Assembly: GCA_001604565.1 (NCBI GenBank)
Contig: LVBV01000009.1
Coordinates: forward strand, 1-64,000
Direction: 5' to 3'
Length of the DNA: 64,000 nt
Source: Puniceicoccales bacterium Verruco_01
GTDB taxonomy: Bacteria > Verrucomicrobiota > Verrucomicrobiia > Opitutales > Oceanipulchritudinaceae
Notes under the pieces: model-generated
The model's input: the letters and a program-made list of their open reading frames with translations, nothing else
What the model was told of the DNA's origin: nothing
The model's database searches: none
Position numbers and translations under genes: made by a program
Shown here: one piece after another, positions 8,472 to 17,459 of the stretch
How the letters are laid out: the number at the start of each line of letters is the position of its first letter
Position numbering within the stretch: position 1 is the stretch's first letter

Positions 8472-8488
8472 TGGCACGGGAAGTGGTA
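8472..8488 (+). promoter_or_regulatory. Candidate sigma-54 (-24/-12) promoter for the psp operon: TGGCACGGGAAGTGGTA
   Basis: Full TGGCACG -24 element; -12 element degenerate (GTGGT instead of TTGCA); between divergent pspF and pspA. Confidence 0.5.
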
Positions 8489-8554
8489 TAGGTCAGGCAA
8501 GCCGCTTCCGGCGGACATTCCGGGAGCGGTGAGTGAGTCGAGTGAGAAAACAAC

Positions 8555-8583
8555 CCGCCGCCGCGTTCAAAACGCGGCGGCGG
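8555..8583 (+). promoter_or_regulatory. Perfect 13-bp hairpin CCGCCGCCGCGTT-CAA-AACGCGGCGGCGG in the presumed pspA 5' UTR
   Basis: Direct reading; ends 20 nt before the likely GTG start at 8604. Confidence 0.7.
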
Positions 8584-8603
8584 TCCCGAAAGAGCGTGCG
8601 TCA

Positions 8604-9140
8604 GTGAGTATTTTCGCCAGATTCCGTGACATCGTGGAGACGAGCATCGATTCGCTCGTCGAAGGCTCCGACAACCCTGCGCGGACGTTGCGCCTGATGA
8701 TTCAGGAGATGGAGGACGCGCTCGTGGAAATGAAGAGCTCCTGCGCGCAGGAGATGGCCTCTCGGGCGAAGGCGCAGCGCTCGCTGGAAACGCTTGCCGG
8801 GGAGGAGAAGCGCTGGATGGAACGGGCGGAGCTGGCGGTCGCGCGGGGCCGTGACGACATGGCGCGCGAGGCTCTCCTGCGGCGCCGCACGGTTCTTGCC
8901 TCCTTGGAGACGGCCCGGACGCTCCTTTCTGAAATCGCACAGAAGATCCGCAAAAGTCAGGAGGAGATCGCCCGCGTGGAGGGGAAATTGCGCGAGGCGC
9001 GCGCCAAGCTCGCCGCCCGGCAGGAAACCCCCTCCGCTCCGGCCCCCGCTCCGTCGGTAGCCGCCAGCGCCGACGAAGAGATCGAAAAACTGCTTTCCGA
9101 AATCCGGACTCGTCTGGGTAACAACAACTTAACCCGATAA
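8604..9140 (+). CDS. pspA: Phage shock protein A
   Basis: VSIFARFRDIVETSIDSLVEGSDNPARTLRLMIQEMEDALVEMKSS aligns with PspA starting at MGIFSRF; GTG start preferred over the in-frame 8529 start. Confidence 0.88.
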   Translation: MSIFARFRDIVETSIDSLVEGSDNPARTLRLMIQEMEDALVEMKSSCAQEMASRAKAQRSLETLAGEEKRWMERAELAVARGRDDMAREALLRRRTVLASLETARTLLSEIAQKIRKSQEEIARVEGKLREARAKLAARQETPSAPAPAPSVAASADEEIEKLLSEIRTRLGNNNLTR

Positions 9141-9145
9141 CCGTC

Positions 9146-9397
9146 ATGCCATTCCTGTTTGCCATTCTTTTGTCCGTCGCGGCGTTTTTTGCGCTGCTAC
9201 TTTTATTGCTCGTGGGCCTTGTGAAGCTGGCAGGCCGTCTTCTTTCCAGTCAGGACGAGGCTTCCTCCGGCGAGGAGGCGCGCTTGCTACAGGAACTCAA
9301 TTCGCGGATGGGCCGCCTTGAGAAACGCATCGAATCGCTCGAAACGATCGTGACGAGCGCCGGCAGGGATCACGGCAACACGGAGGAACACTCATGA
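9146..9397 (+). CDS. pspB: PspB-like small membrane protein
   Basis: N-terminal TM, RLEKRIESLETIV coiled-coil tail; position between pspA and pspC. Confidence 0.6.
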   Translation: MPFLFAILLSVAAFFALLLLLLVGLVKLAGRLLSSQDEASSGEEARLLQELNSRMGRLEKRIESLETIVTSAGRDHGNTEEHS

Positions 9398-9645
9398 ATC
9401 AGGGTCGCACACCCATCTACCGCTCCCGCCACGGAGTCGTTCTCGGCGTCTGCCGGGGTCTAGCGGAGGCGTTTTGCCTCGATGTCTTCTGGCTCAGGGC
9501 CATCGTGGTCCTGGTCATGATCTGCACGGCGATCGTGCCGGTGACACTCCTGTACCTAGCGGCGGCACTCGCGATGAATCAGGAACCGGAGGGCACCCTC
9601 CCGCATCGCGGGGAGGATTGCAACCCGGGGAAGGAGGCCAGGTAG
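9394..9645 (+). CDS. pspC: PspC-domain protein (first copy, short)
   Basis: IYRSRHGVVLGVCRGLAEAFCLDVFWLRAIVVL PspC domain. Confidence 0.82.
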   Translation: MNQGRTPIYRSRHGVVLGVCRGLAEAFCLDVFWLRAIVVLVMICTAIVPVTLLYLAAALAMNQEPEGTLPHRGEDCNPGKEAR

Positions 9646-9647
9646 TC

Positions 9648-10016
9648 ATGGAACGCAGGCACTTTACCCTCTACCGGTCGCGCCGGGGAAAAATCTTCGG
9701 CGTCTTTCAGGGCATCGCGGACGCGGCGGGGCTCGACGCCTTCTGGCTGCGCATTTTCGCGATTCTGCTCGCACTTTTCACCGCGGTGTTGCCGGTTGTT
9801 CTGACATACGTGGCGGCGGCCCTTCTCATGAAGCCGGAGCCGACCCTCCCCCTCGGCCCGGGGGAGGAGGAATTCTACAATACGATGACCTCCAGCCGGG
9901 CCTTCGCGCTGAAGCGCCTCTCAGAAAAACTCGATTCGTTGGAAAAGCGCACGCAGTTCGTCGAGAGTGTGGTGACCAGCCGCGGATGGGACTGGGACAG
10001 TCGCATGCGCGGATGA
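9648..10016 (+). CDS. pspC: PspC-domain protein (second copy, with coiled-coil tail)
   Basis: LYRSRRGKIFGVFQGIADAAGLDAFWLRIFAILLAL; C-terminal KLDSLEKRTQFVESVVTSRGWDWDSRMRG. Confidence 0.82.
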   Translation: MERRHFTLYRSRRGKIFGVFQGIADAAGLDAFWLRIFAILLALFTAVLPVVLTYVAAALLMKPEPTLPLGPGEEEFYNTMTSSRAFALKRLSEKLDSLEKRTQFVESVVTSRGWDWDSRMRG

Positions 10017-10157
10017 AAAAGGGAACCTCGTGCCCCGTGCGTTTTTCGCAGTACCGTTCGTCCCCGTGCGGGGCCGTTCGCGGGCGTTCGCTGCCTTTGG
10101 GAGCAAAAACCGTGGCCCTTCGTCACGTTTGGGCCGATACCGTAATCCATCAAAGAA

Positions 10158-11600
10158 ATGCGTTTTATCCCGATCAGTCTTGCCGCAATCCTTTCGGCAG
10201 TCCCTCTGGCGTCAGCCGCCCCCTCCGACGAGCCTCTCTCGCTCGCCTTGGCCGTTGACCACGCGCTCGAACGCAACCTCGGCCTGAAGATCCGCCGGTA
10301 CAACCCCGCGATCGAAGCCGGGAACGTGGTCATTGAGGATGCGGCTTTCGACCTTCAACTGACTGCCGGCGCCGGGCTTGGCAAAGACAAGGTGGCCGCC
10401 ACCGGCGCGGAATTTGGAAACGGGGCCCTCTCCGCGGGGATCTCCAAAAAGTTCTCCACCGGCGCCACCGTGGACGTTTCCACGAATCTGGATCACGACT
10501 CGTCCTCGGTCACCGGCGACGGAGCGGGGCTTTCCGCTTCGATCACCCAGCCGCTCTTGCGTGGGGCGTGGGCGGACGTGAGTCTCGCGGAGCTGCGCAA
10601 GGCAAAGAGCCGCCTCACCGCAGCCGAACTCCAGCTCCGGAGCGACACGCTGGACCTCGTCCTCGACGTGGAGGGCAAATACTGGGACCTTTCCCACGCG
10701 GCGGAATCCGTCAAACTGGCGGAGAGCTCCGTCGAGGCGGCAAGGCAGCTCGTGGAGGAAGTGAAGGCCAAACGCGCCGCCAATCAGGCCTCCGACGTGG
10801 ACCTTCTGGAGGCGCAGGCCTCCCTGGCCTCCAAACAGAACCTTTTGACGCAGGCCCGGCAGAATCATGCGCAGGCCGCCGACACCCTCGCCCAGGTGAT
10901 GGGCGACCTCATGGGCCGCGAGGGCGCCGTTTACGAGCCCTCCGTGGCGGAGCTTCCCTTTGACGCAACTCCCGCGCCGGACTTCGCCAGCCTCTGGCCG
11001 ACCATACTTTCCGAGGACATCGCGGGCCCGATTCAGGAGGAATCGGTCCGCCGCGCGGATATCGACAATCTCGTGGCGAAGAACGGACGTCGTCCGCAGC
11101 TGGATCTCGTTCTTTCCGGCGGTTATTCCGGTTCCGGATACAGCGAGGGCGACGCCTACGACAGCCTTGGCGACCGCGACGGTCACACTTGGAAGAGTCG
11201 GCTCGCCTTCTCGATGCCGATCGGGCGCCGCGAGAACATCGCGCGTTCCCGTCAGGCCTCGGCAAAGCTCGAACAGGAAAAACTCGGTCTTCTCGACACA
11301 CGACAGACTCTTTTCCAGAAGGCCCGTCAGGCTTGGCGCGACGTGAACATGAATCTGGAACGCTGCGCCAGCACCGCCGCCGGGGTGGAATATCAGCAAA
11401 AGGCCTTCGAGATGGCGAACGTCAAGTTCCAGAACGGCCTCATCACCTTCCGGCAGCTTCTCGACTCCCAGAGCGACTACGACAGTGCTCGGCAGAGTCA
11501 TATCGACGCCCTGCGGGACCTTGCCCTTGCCCGCGCCACGATGGCGCGTCTGGACGGGACTCTCGCACGGACCGTCGCCTCCGAAACCCCTTCAAAATAG
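10158..11600 (+). CDS. TolC-family outer membrane efflux protein
   Basis: Signal peptide; LSLALAVDHALERNLGLKIRRYNPAIEAGN; repeated OEP helical pattern. Confidence 0.85.
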   Translation: MRFIPISLAAILSAVPLASAAPSDEPLSLALAVDHALERNLGLKIRRYNPAIEAGNVVIEDAAFDLQLTAGAGLGKDKVAATGAEFGNGALSAGISKKFSTGATVDVSTNLDHDSSSVTGDGAGLSASITQPLLRGAWADVSLAELRKAKSRLTAAELQLRSDTLDLVLDVEGKYWDLSHAAESVKLAESSVEAARQLVEEVKAKRAANQASDVDLLEAQASLASKQNLLTQARQNHAQAADTLAQVMGDLMGREGAVYEPSVAELPFDATPAPDFASLWPTILSEDIAGPIQEESVRRADIDNLVAKNGRRPQLDLVLSGGYSGSGYSEGDAYDSLGDRDGHTWKSRLAFSMPIGRRENIARSRQASAKLEQEKLGLLDTRQTLFQKARQAWRDVNMNLERCASTAAGVEYQQKAFEMANVKFQNGLITFRQLLDSQSDYDSARQSHIDALRDLALARATMARLDGTLARTVASETPSK

Positions 11601-11609
11601 GCATTTAGA

Positions 11610-12938
11610 ATGACAACGAGGAAAAAGAGCAGGAAACTCTGGTACATTGTCGGCGCCGTGGTGGTCCTCATCGTCGGCGCGGTGGTCTTTGGCCGCGGTG
11701 GCAAGAAGGGCATACCCGTCAATGTGGAGAAAGCCCAGATCCGCAGCATCACAAGCCAGGTGACCGCCTCCGGCAACATCAAGCCCGACGTGGAGGTCAC
11801 CATCTCATCCGAGGTGTCCGGCGAGATCGTGGAGCTTCCCGTCGAGGACGGCGACCGTGTGAAGAAGGGGCAGCTTCTGGTCCGCATCGACACCGAAACG
11901 TTGGAATCGCGCATGGCTCAGCAGGCGGCGGGACTGGCTTCCGCCAAGGCGAACGCGGCGCGCGCCCTCGCCCAGATGCAGCGCTCGGATCAGACTCTCG
12001 CCGATCAGGAGAAGCTCTTTGAAGGACACTTCATTTCAGAGGACACTCTGCGCGAGGCCCGCATGAACGCTGACGTGAACCGCGCCCAGTACGAGTCGGC
12101 GAAGGCCTCCGTCACGCAGTCGCAGGCCTCGCTCGACGAGGCGCAGAAGCTTCTGGACAAGGCCATCATCTATTCGCCGATGGATGGCGTGGTGAGTTCC
12201 CGCTCGGTGGAGCTCGGCGACCGCGTGGTCGGAACGGGCACCTATCAGGGCACGGACATCATGAAGGTCGCCGATTTCAACGTCATGAACATCGTGATCG
12301 ACGTGAACGAGACGGACGTTTCCACCGTCAAGGTGGGCGACCGAGCCAAGCTCACGATCGACGCTTTGCCGGATACTTCCTTCGAGGGACACGTGGTGGA
12401 GATCGCCTCGTCGGCTACCTCCAGCAGCAGCACCGAGGAAGCCGTCACTTTCAAGGTCAAGGTTCGCTTCGACGAGCCCGACGCGCGGCTGCGTCCCGGC
12501 ATGACCGCCACCGCCGACATCGATACCGCCCATGCGGACAAGGTCGTTGCCGTGCCGCTCCAGAGCGTCACCGTGCGCGATAAGGTCGCCGTGGCCCGCG
12601 CCACCGGCAAGACCGACGTGGAGGCGCCCGTGGCCGTGGACAACGTCACGAGCGAGCGCAAGGACAAGAAGCGCACTCGCGCGGAACTGGACAACCTCCA
12701 GCGCATCGTCTTCGTCTGCAAGGACGGCATCGTGAAGATGAGGCCCGTCAAGACCGGTATTTCCGACAATCGCTACATGGAGATCAAGGAGGGCCTTTCC
12801 GAGGGCGAGGAGGTCGTGAGCGGTAGCTACAACGCCATCGCGCGCCTGCTCACCGACGGCGCCGCCGTGGAGGTGGAAAAGAACAAGCTTCCCGGCAAAG
12901 CCGGTCCCAACGGAGCCGGCGGACCTCCGCCTCACTAG
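11610..12938 (+). CDS. MacA-like periplasmic adaptor (HlyD/RND-type MFP)
   Basis: VTASGNIKPDVEVTISSEVSGEIVELPVEDGDRVKKGQLLVRID. Confidence 0.88.
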   Translation: MTTRKKSRKLWYIVGAVVVLIVGAVVFGRGGKKGIPVNVEKAQIRSITSQVTASGNIKPDVEVTISSEVSGEIVELPVEDGDRVKKGQLLVRIDTETLESRMAQQAAGLASAKANAARALAQMQRSDQTLADQEKLFEGHFISEDTLREARMNADVNRAQYESAKASVTQSQASLDEAQKLLDKAIIYSPMDGVVSSRSVELGDRVVGTGTYQGTDIMKVADFNVMNIVIDVNETDVSTVKVGDRAKLTIDALPDTSFEGHVVEIASSATSSSSTEEAVTFKVKVRFDEPDARLRPGMTATADIDTAHADKVVAVPLQSVTVRDKVAVARATGKTDVEAPVAVDNVTSERKDKKRTRAELDNLQRIVFVCKDGIVKMRPVKTGISDNRYMEIKEGLSEGEEVVSGSYNAIARLLTDGAAVEVEKNKLPGKAGPNGAGGPPPH

Positions 12939-12965
12939 TCGCGATCCGTCAACGGAAACAAGCCA

Positions 12966-13673
12966 ATGACACCCGTCATCGACATACGCGAGGTCTGGAA
13001 GACATACGACCTTGGCGAGACGCAGGTGCACGCCCTTCGCGGCGTGAGCCTGAAGATTCTGCCCAACGAGTACGTGGCCATCATGGGCCCTTCCGGCAGC
13101 GGCAAGAGCACCCTCATGAACATGCTGGGGTGCCTAGACACGCCCACGAGCGGCCACTACGAGTTCAAGGGCGTGAACGTGGCCGTCATGAACGACAACG
13201 AGCTGGCCCGCATCCGCAATCGCGAGATCGGCTTTGTCTTCCAGAGCTTCAACCTCCTTGCGCGCTCCACGGCGCTGCGCAACGTGGAGCTCCCTCTCAT
13301 CTATGCTGGCATGCCTCCGCACCAGCGTGAGGAACTGGCACGCGAAGCCTGCGTCAAAGTGGGCCTTGGCGAGCGCATGACCCACCGGCCCAACGAGCTC
13401 TCCGGCGGCCAGCGCCAGAGGGTGGCCATCGCCCGCGCCCTCGTGAACAACCCCTCTCTCATCCTCGCCGACGAGCCCACGGGCAATCTGGACTCCAAGA
13501 CCGGCGAGGAGATCATGGCCCTGCTGGAGGCCCTTTACGAACAGGGCAACACGATCGTCGTTGTCACGCACGAGGACGACATCGCCGCCCACGCCCGCCG
13601 CCGCCTGCGTCTCTTTGACGGAAAAATCGTCGAGGACGCGCCGACGGGCAAACCCGTCCGCAACGCGAAATGA
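12966..13673 (+). CDS. MacB/LolD-type ABC transporter ATP-binding protein
   Basis: [53 protein letters not shown]. Confidence 0.92.
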   Translation: MTPVIDIREVWKTYDLGETQVHALRGVSLKILPNEYVAIMGPSGSGKSTLMNMLGCLDTPTSGHYEFKGVNVAVMNDNELARIRNREIGFVFQSFNLLARSTALRNVELPLIYAGMPPHQREELAREACVKVGLGERMTHRPNELSGGQRQRVAIARALVNNPSLILADEPTGNLDSKTGEEIMALLEALYEQGNTIVVVTHEDDIAAHARRRLRLFDGKIVEDAPTGKPVRNAK

Positions 13674-14944
13674 AGGGATTTTTGCAGGAAATGGTGCGCG
13701 TGCGCTTCGAGTTCTACGAGAGCGTGCGCATCGCCGTGGATCAGGTTCTCCAGCACAAGGTGCGCGCGTTCCTGACGGCGCTCGGCGTCATGATCGGCGT
13801 TCTTGCCGTCTCCCTCATGGGAACGGCGGTGAACGGCATCGACAAGGGCTTCAACGACTCGCTCTCCAAGCTCGGCAAGGACGTGTTTTACGTGGGCCGC
13901 TGGCCTTGGTCGGACGTGGGCAGCAACTGGCGCGTGTATGCCGCGCGTCCGCGCTTCTCTTCCAATTATGCCGACCGCGTGAACGAGATCATCGCACAGA
14001 CGCCGAACTCCTCTCTGGAGCTGGCTGTCTCGCGCGACAACCGCCGCCGTTCCATCCGATATGGCAGCAACTTGATCGAGGACACCCAGATCGTCTGCAC
14101 CACGGCCTCCTTCATGCAGGTTTCCTCAATGGGGCTGGCCGAGGGCCGCTTTTTCACGGAACTGGAGGGCGGCAACGGTAGCCGGGTGATCGTTCTGGGC
14201 GCCGATGTGGCTCAGGCGCTCTTTCCCGGGGCGTCGCCCATAGGTCAGACAGTGGTCGTCCGCAACCAGCCTTTCCGCGTGATCGGCGTCTTCGAGCGGC
14301 AGGGCTCCTTCATGGGACTTTTCAGCATGGACAGCATGGCCGCCGTGCCGGACAAATCCATCCCCGCGGGCCGCAGGAATTTCCACGACGTGGAGATCAT
14401 GATCAAGGCGCGCGAGGGCGCGAGCAAGGAGGCCGCCGCCTCGGAGATCCAGGGCATCATGCGGCGCATTCGGGGCCTCATGCCCGAGGACTACGACAAT
14501 TTCGAGGTCAATTCTACCGACATCATCGAAAAGCAGCTTGGCCCGATTAAGTCAGGTGTGACCGCTGCGGGACTCTTCATCACGGGGCTTTCGCTCTTCG
14601 TGGGCGCGATCGGCATCATGAACATCACCTTTGTGGCCGTTCGGGAGCGCACGCGCGAGATCGGCACGCGCCGGGCGATCGGCGCGCCCAAGCGGGCCAT
14701 TCTCACGCAGTTCCTTGTGGAGGCGGTGTTCATCTGCCTTCTGGGCGGACTGGCGGGACTTGGCCTCACCGTGATCATCCAGTACCTCGCCAAGAACATC
14801 ATGCCCGCCTTCCCGCTGGTCTTTTCCACCTCGCTCCTTGTCCTTGCGATCACCATGTCGGTGATGGTGGGCATCGTGAGCGGCTTCGCCCCGGCGCTGA
14901 CGGCGGCCCGTATGGACCCCGCCGAGGCATTGCGGCACGACTGA
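13670..14944 (+). CDS. MacB/FtsX-family ABC transporter permease (first copy)
   Basis: [60 protein letters not shown]. Confidence 0.9.
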   Translation: MKGFLQEMVRVRFEFYESVRIAVDQVLQHKVRAFLTALGVMIGVLAVSLMGTAVNGIDKGFNDSLSKLGKDVFYVGRWPWSDVGSNWRVYAARPRFSSNYADRVNEIIAQTPNSSLELAVSRDNRRRSIRYGSNLIEDTQIVCTTASFMQVSSMGLAEGRFFTELEGGNGSRVIVLGADVAQALFPGASPIGQTVVVRNQPFRVIGVFERQGSFMGLFSMDSMAAVPDKSIPAGRRNFHDVEIMIKAREGASKEAAASEIQGIMRRIRGLMPEDYDNFEVNSTDIIEKQLGPIKSGVTAAGLFITGLSLFVGAIGIMNITFVAVRERTREIGTRRAIGAPKRAILTQFLVEAVFICLLGGLAGLGLTVIIQYLAKNIMPAFPLVFSTSLLVLAITMSVMVGIVSGFAPALTAARMDPAEALRHD

Positions 14945-14960
14945 CCGGAAAGCTTCCACC

Positions 14961-16226
14961 GTGACGACCGAAAAGAAATACACCGGCATCCGACACGCGG
15001 ACCTCCTGCGGCTTGCGACGGGGTCCCTTGTGGCCAACAAGCTGCGCAGCGCCCTCACCATCGCGGGCATCGTCATCGGCGTGTTCTCGGTGGTGGCGGT
15101 GATGACGGCGCTTTCCGCGATCCGCCTTTCGATCAATTCCGGGCTCTCGCAGCTCGGCGCAAATACCTTTTCCATCACCAAGTTCCCCAAGGTGATGCTG
15201 GGGGGCGACTGGCATTCCTACCGCCGCCGCCCCGCCATCACCTATGCGCAGGGGCAGCGTTTCAAGGAGATGATGGAGGAGCTGCTGCCGGGGAGCCTCG
15301 TCTCCTTCGAGGTGAGTGACGACGGCCACCGGGCCAGCTATGACACCAACGTCCTCGACCGGACGATCGAGCTCGCGGGCATCAACGAGAATTCCCTCAT
15401 CACCCAGAATCGCAAAATCGCCGAGGGACGCACCGTGTCGGCGGACGATGTCACCTTCGCCCGGCCCGTGGCCGTCATCGGCTCGAAGCTGGCCAGCGAC
15501 CTTTTCCCGAGCACGGACCCCATCGGCAAGCGCATTCTCGTCTCTGGCTACGCCTACCTAGTGATCGGCGTGATGGAGGAAAAGGGAGAAGTTTTCGGCT
15601 ACGATCAGGACAGTCTCGCGGCGATCCCCGTTTCCCTCTACGTGCAGCGGCACTGGAGCAAATTCTGGCGCAGCATGGACATTTCCATCCAGTCGCCCGA
15701 CAGTACTCCGGTCGGGACGGCGCAGGACATCGCCATGGGGGCCATGCGCATCGTGCGCGACCTGCCTCCCGAGGAAGAGAACGATTTCGAGGTGTATTCC
15801 AACGATTCGCTCAAGGCCACTTTCGACAAGATGGCGATGATTGTCGGAACGGCGGGCCTGATCATCAGCGCCATCGCGCTCCTTACCGCAGGCGTGGGCG
15901 TCATGAACATCATGCTGGTCTCCGTCGCTGAAAGGACACGCGAGATCGGCGTCCGCAAGAGTATCGGCGCCCGTTCGCGCGACATCCTGATCCAGTTTTT
16001 GCTGGAGGCGGTCTTCATCGCGCAGGTGGGGGCTGTGATCGGCATCGTCTTGGGCGTCGCGGTGGGCGACATCGCGGGCGTCCTTCTCAAGGTGACGCCG
16101 GTCATGCCCTGGTTCTGGGTCGCCGTGGCCGTCATCACCTGCGGGGGCATCGGCGTCGGCTTCGGCGCGTATCCGGCTTGGCGTGCCGCCCGCATGGACC
16201 CGATCGAGGCCCTGCGCCGCGAATAA
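14961..16226 (+). CDS. MacB/FtsX-family ABC transporter permease (second copy)
   Basis: NKLRSALTIAGIVIGVFSVVAVM; GVMNIMLVSVAERTREIGVRKSIGARSRDILIQFLLEA; GTG start. Confidence 0.9.
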   Translation: MTTEKKYTGIRHADLLRLATGSLVANKLRSALTIAGIVIGVFSVVAVMTALSAIRLSINSGLSQLGANTFSITKFPKVMLGGDWHSYRRRPAITYAQGQRFKEMMEELLPGSLVSFEVSDDGHRASYDTNVLDRTIELAGINENSLITQNRKIAEGRTVSADDVTFARPVAVIGSKLASDLFPSTDPIGKRILVSGYAYLVIGVMEEKGEVFGYDQDSLAAIPVSLYVQRHWSKFWRSMDISIQSPDSTPVGTAQDIAMGAMRIVRDLPPEEENDFEVYSNDSLKATFDKMAMIVGTAGLIISAIALLTAGVGVMNIMLVSVAERTREIGVRKSIGARSRDILIQFLLEAVFIAQVGAVIGIVLGVAVGDIAGVLLKVTPVMPWFWVAVAVITCGGIGVGFGAYPAWRAARMDPIEALRRE

Positions 16227-16325
16227 CGTGAAGACGGGTTGCTAAAATTGCGTAAAAACGCCGGAAACGCGAACCAGTTGTCCGTGTGATTTGCGTTCCG
16301 TGATTCCTCGCATACATTGCAGGCT

Positions 16326-17459
16326 ATGGACGCCGCGACCGAATACGGCCTGGAGGACCATCCGTTTTTTGCGGATTGGACGCGCGAGGAGATCGCGATC
16401 ATTCGGAATTCAATCGTTGAATTCAGCGTGCCCGCCGGAAATGTGTTCTTCGATGTGGGGGACGATCCGGAGGGCTGCTTTTTGATCGAAAAGGGCGAAG
16501 TGGCCCTGTTTGCCGAGATCGGAGACCTGTTGCAGGAGATTGACCGACGCGGTCCCGGCGACAGTTTCGGCGAGGTGTCGATGATGTCGCACGAGCCGCA
16601 CCGCATGCGTGCCGTGGCGATGACGGATACCCGGGTCGCGGAAATTCCCGAAATCGGCGAATCGGCCTGTCTCTTCGCGGCCCGCCGCTGCCCGATCACG
16701 AGTATCCTGCGTCCGATGATCCGGCACCTCGGACACACGGCGATTCTTTCTGCGCAGAAGGCTCGCGAGAAGGAGAAGCTGGCCCTCGTCGGACGAATGG
16801 TGAACGACATCGTCCACGACTTCAAAAGCCCCTTCCAGACCATCACCCTCGGCACCGAGGCGATTGGCAGCATCACCAAGGATCCGCAGGTGGCGCGGTT
16901 GTGTTCCTCGATCACCAATCAGGTGAACCGCATGTTGGCGATGGCGGGCGAGTTGGCGGAATTCTCCCGGGGAGGGGACGGCATGGCCTTTGAGAAAGTG
17001 AAGCTGCCGGGCCTTCTCAAGGATCTTCACGAAGTGTGTGCCGCCTGTTACGAGCGCAAGAGCCTTGAAATTCACGAGGACGTTCCCGATATCGAGGCGG
17101 AGATTTCGCGCGCGGGAATGGTCCGCGTCCTGCAGAATCTCATGATGAACGCGTCGGAGGCCATGCCCAAAGGGGGGCGGATCGACCTCGCCGCGAAGGA
17201 GGCGAACGGCCTTCTCGTCATCACCTTCGCGGACAACGGCCCCGGCATTCCGGAGGCGATCCGCGAGACTTTCTGGCAGCCCTTCGTCACCGCCGGCAAG
17301 AAAGGTGGCGTGGGCCTTGGCTCGGCCATCGTCCGCAGCATTGTGGAGGGCCACGGCGGCCATATCGACTTTGTGACGGAGACGGGCAAGGGCACCACCT
17401 TCACGATACGCCTGCCTCTTTCGCACTCGCTTCCGCAGCGGCATTCCGCCAGCATGTGA
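16326..17459 (+). CDS. Histidine kinase with N-terminal cyclic-nucleotide-binding-type domain
   Basis: cNMP-like GCFLIEKGEVALF...GPGDSFGEVSMMS; H box IVHDFKSPFQTI; NLMMNASEAMPKGG; DNGPGIP; GVGLGSAIVRSIVEGHGG. Confidence 0.85.
   Translation: MDAATEYGLEDHPFFADWTREEIAIIRNSIVEFSVPAGNVFFDVGDDPEGCFLIEKGEVALFAEIGDLLQEIDRRGPGDSFGEVSMMSHEPHRMRAVAMTDTRVAEIPEIGESACLFAARRCPITSILRPMIRHLGHTAILSAQKAREKEKLALVGRMVNDIVHDFKSPFQTITLGTEAIGSITKDPQVARLCSSITNQVNRMLAMAGELAEFSRGGDGMAFEKVKLPGLLKDLHEVCAACYERKSLEIHEDVPDIEAEISRAGMVRVLQNLMMNASEAMPKGGRIDLAAKEANGLLVITFADNGPGIPEAIRETFWQPFVTAGKKGGVGLGSAIVRSIVEGHGGHIDFVTETGKGTTFTIRLPLSHSLPQRHSASM

Noticed and set aside
10212-11501. 429-aa minus-strand ORF
   Set aside because: Antisense shadow of the TolC-like gene.
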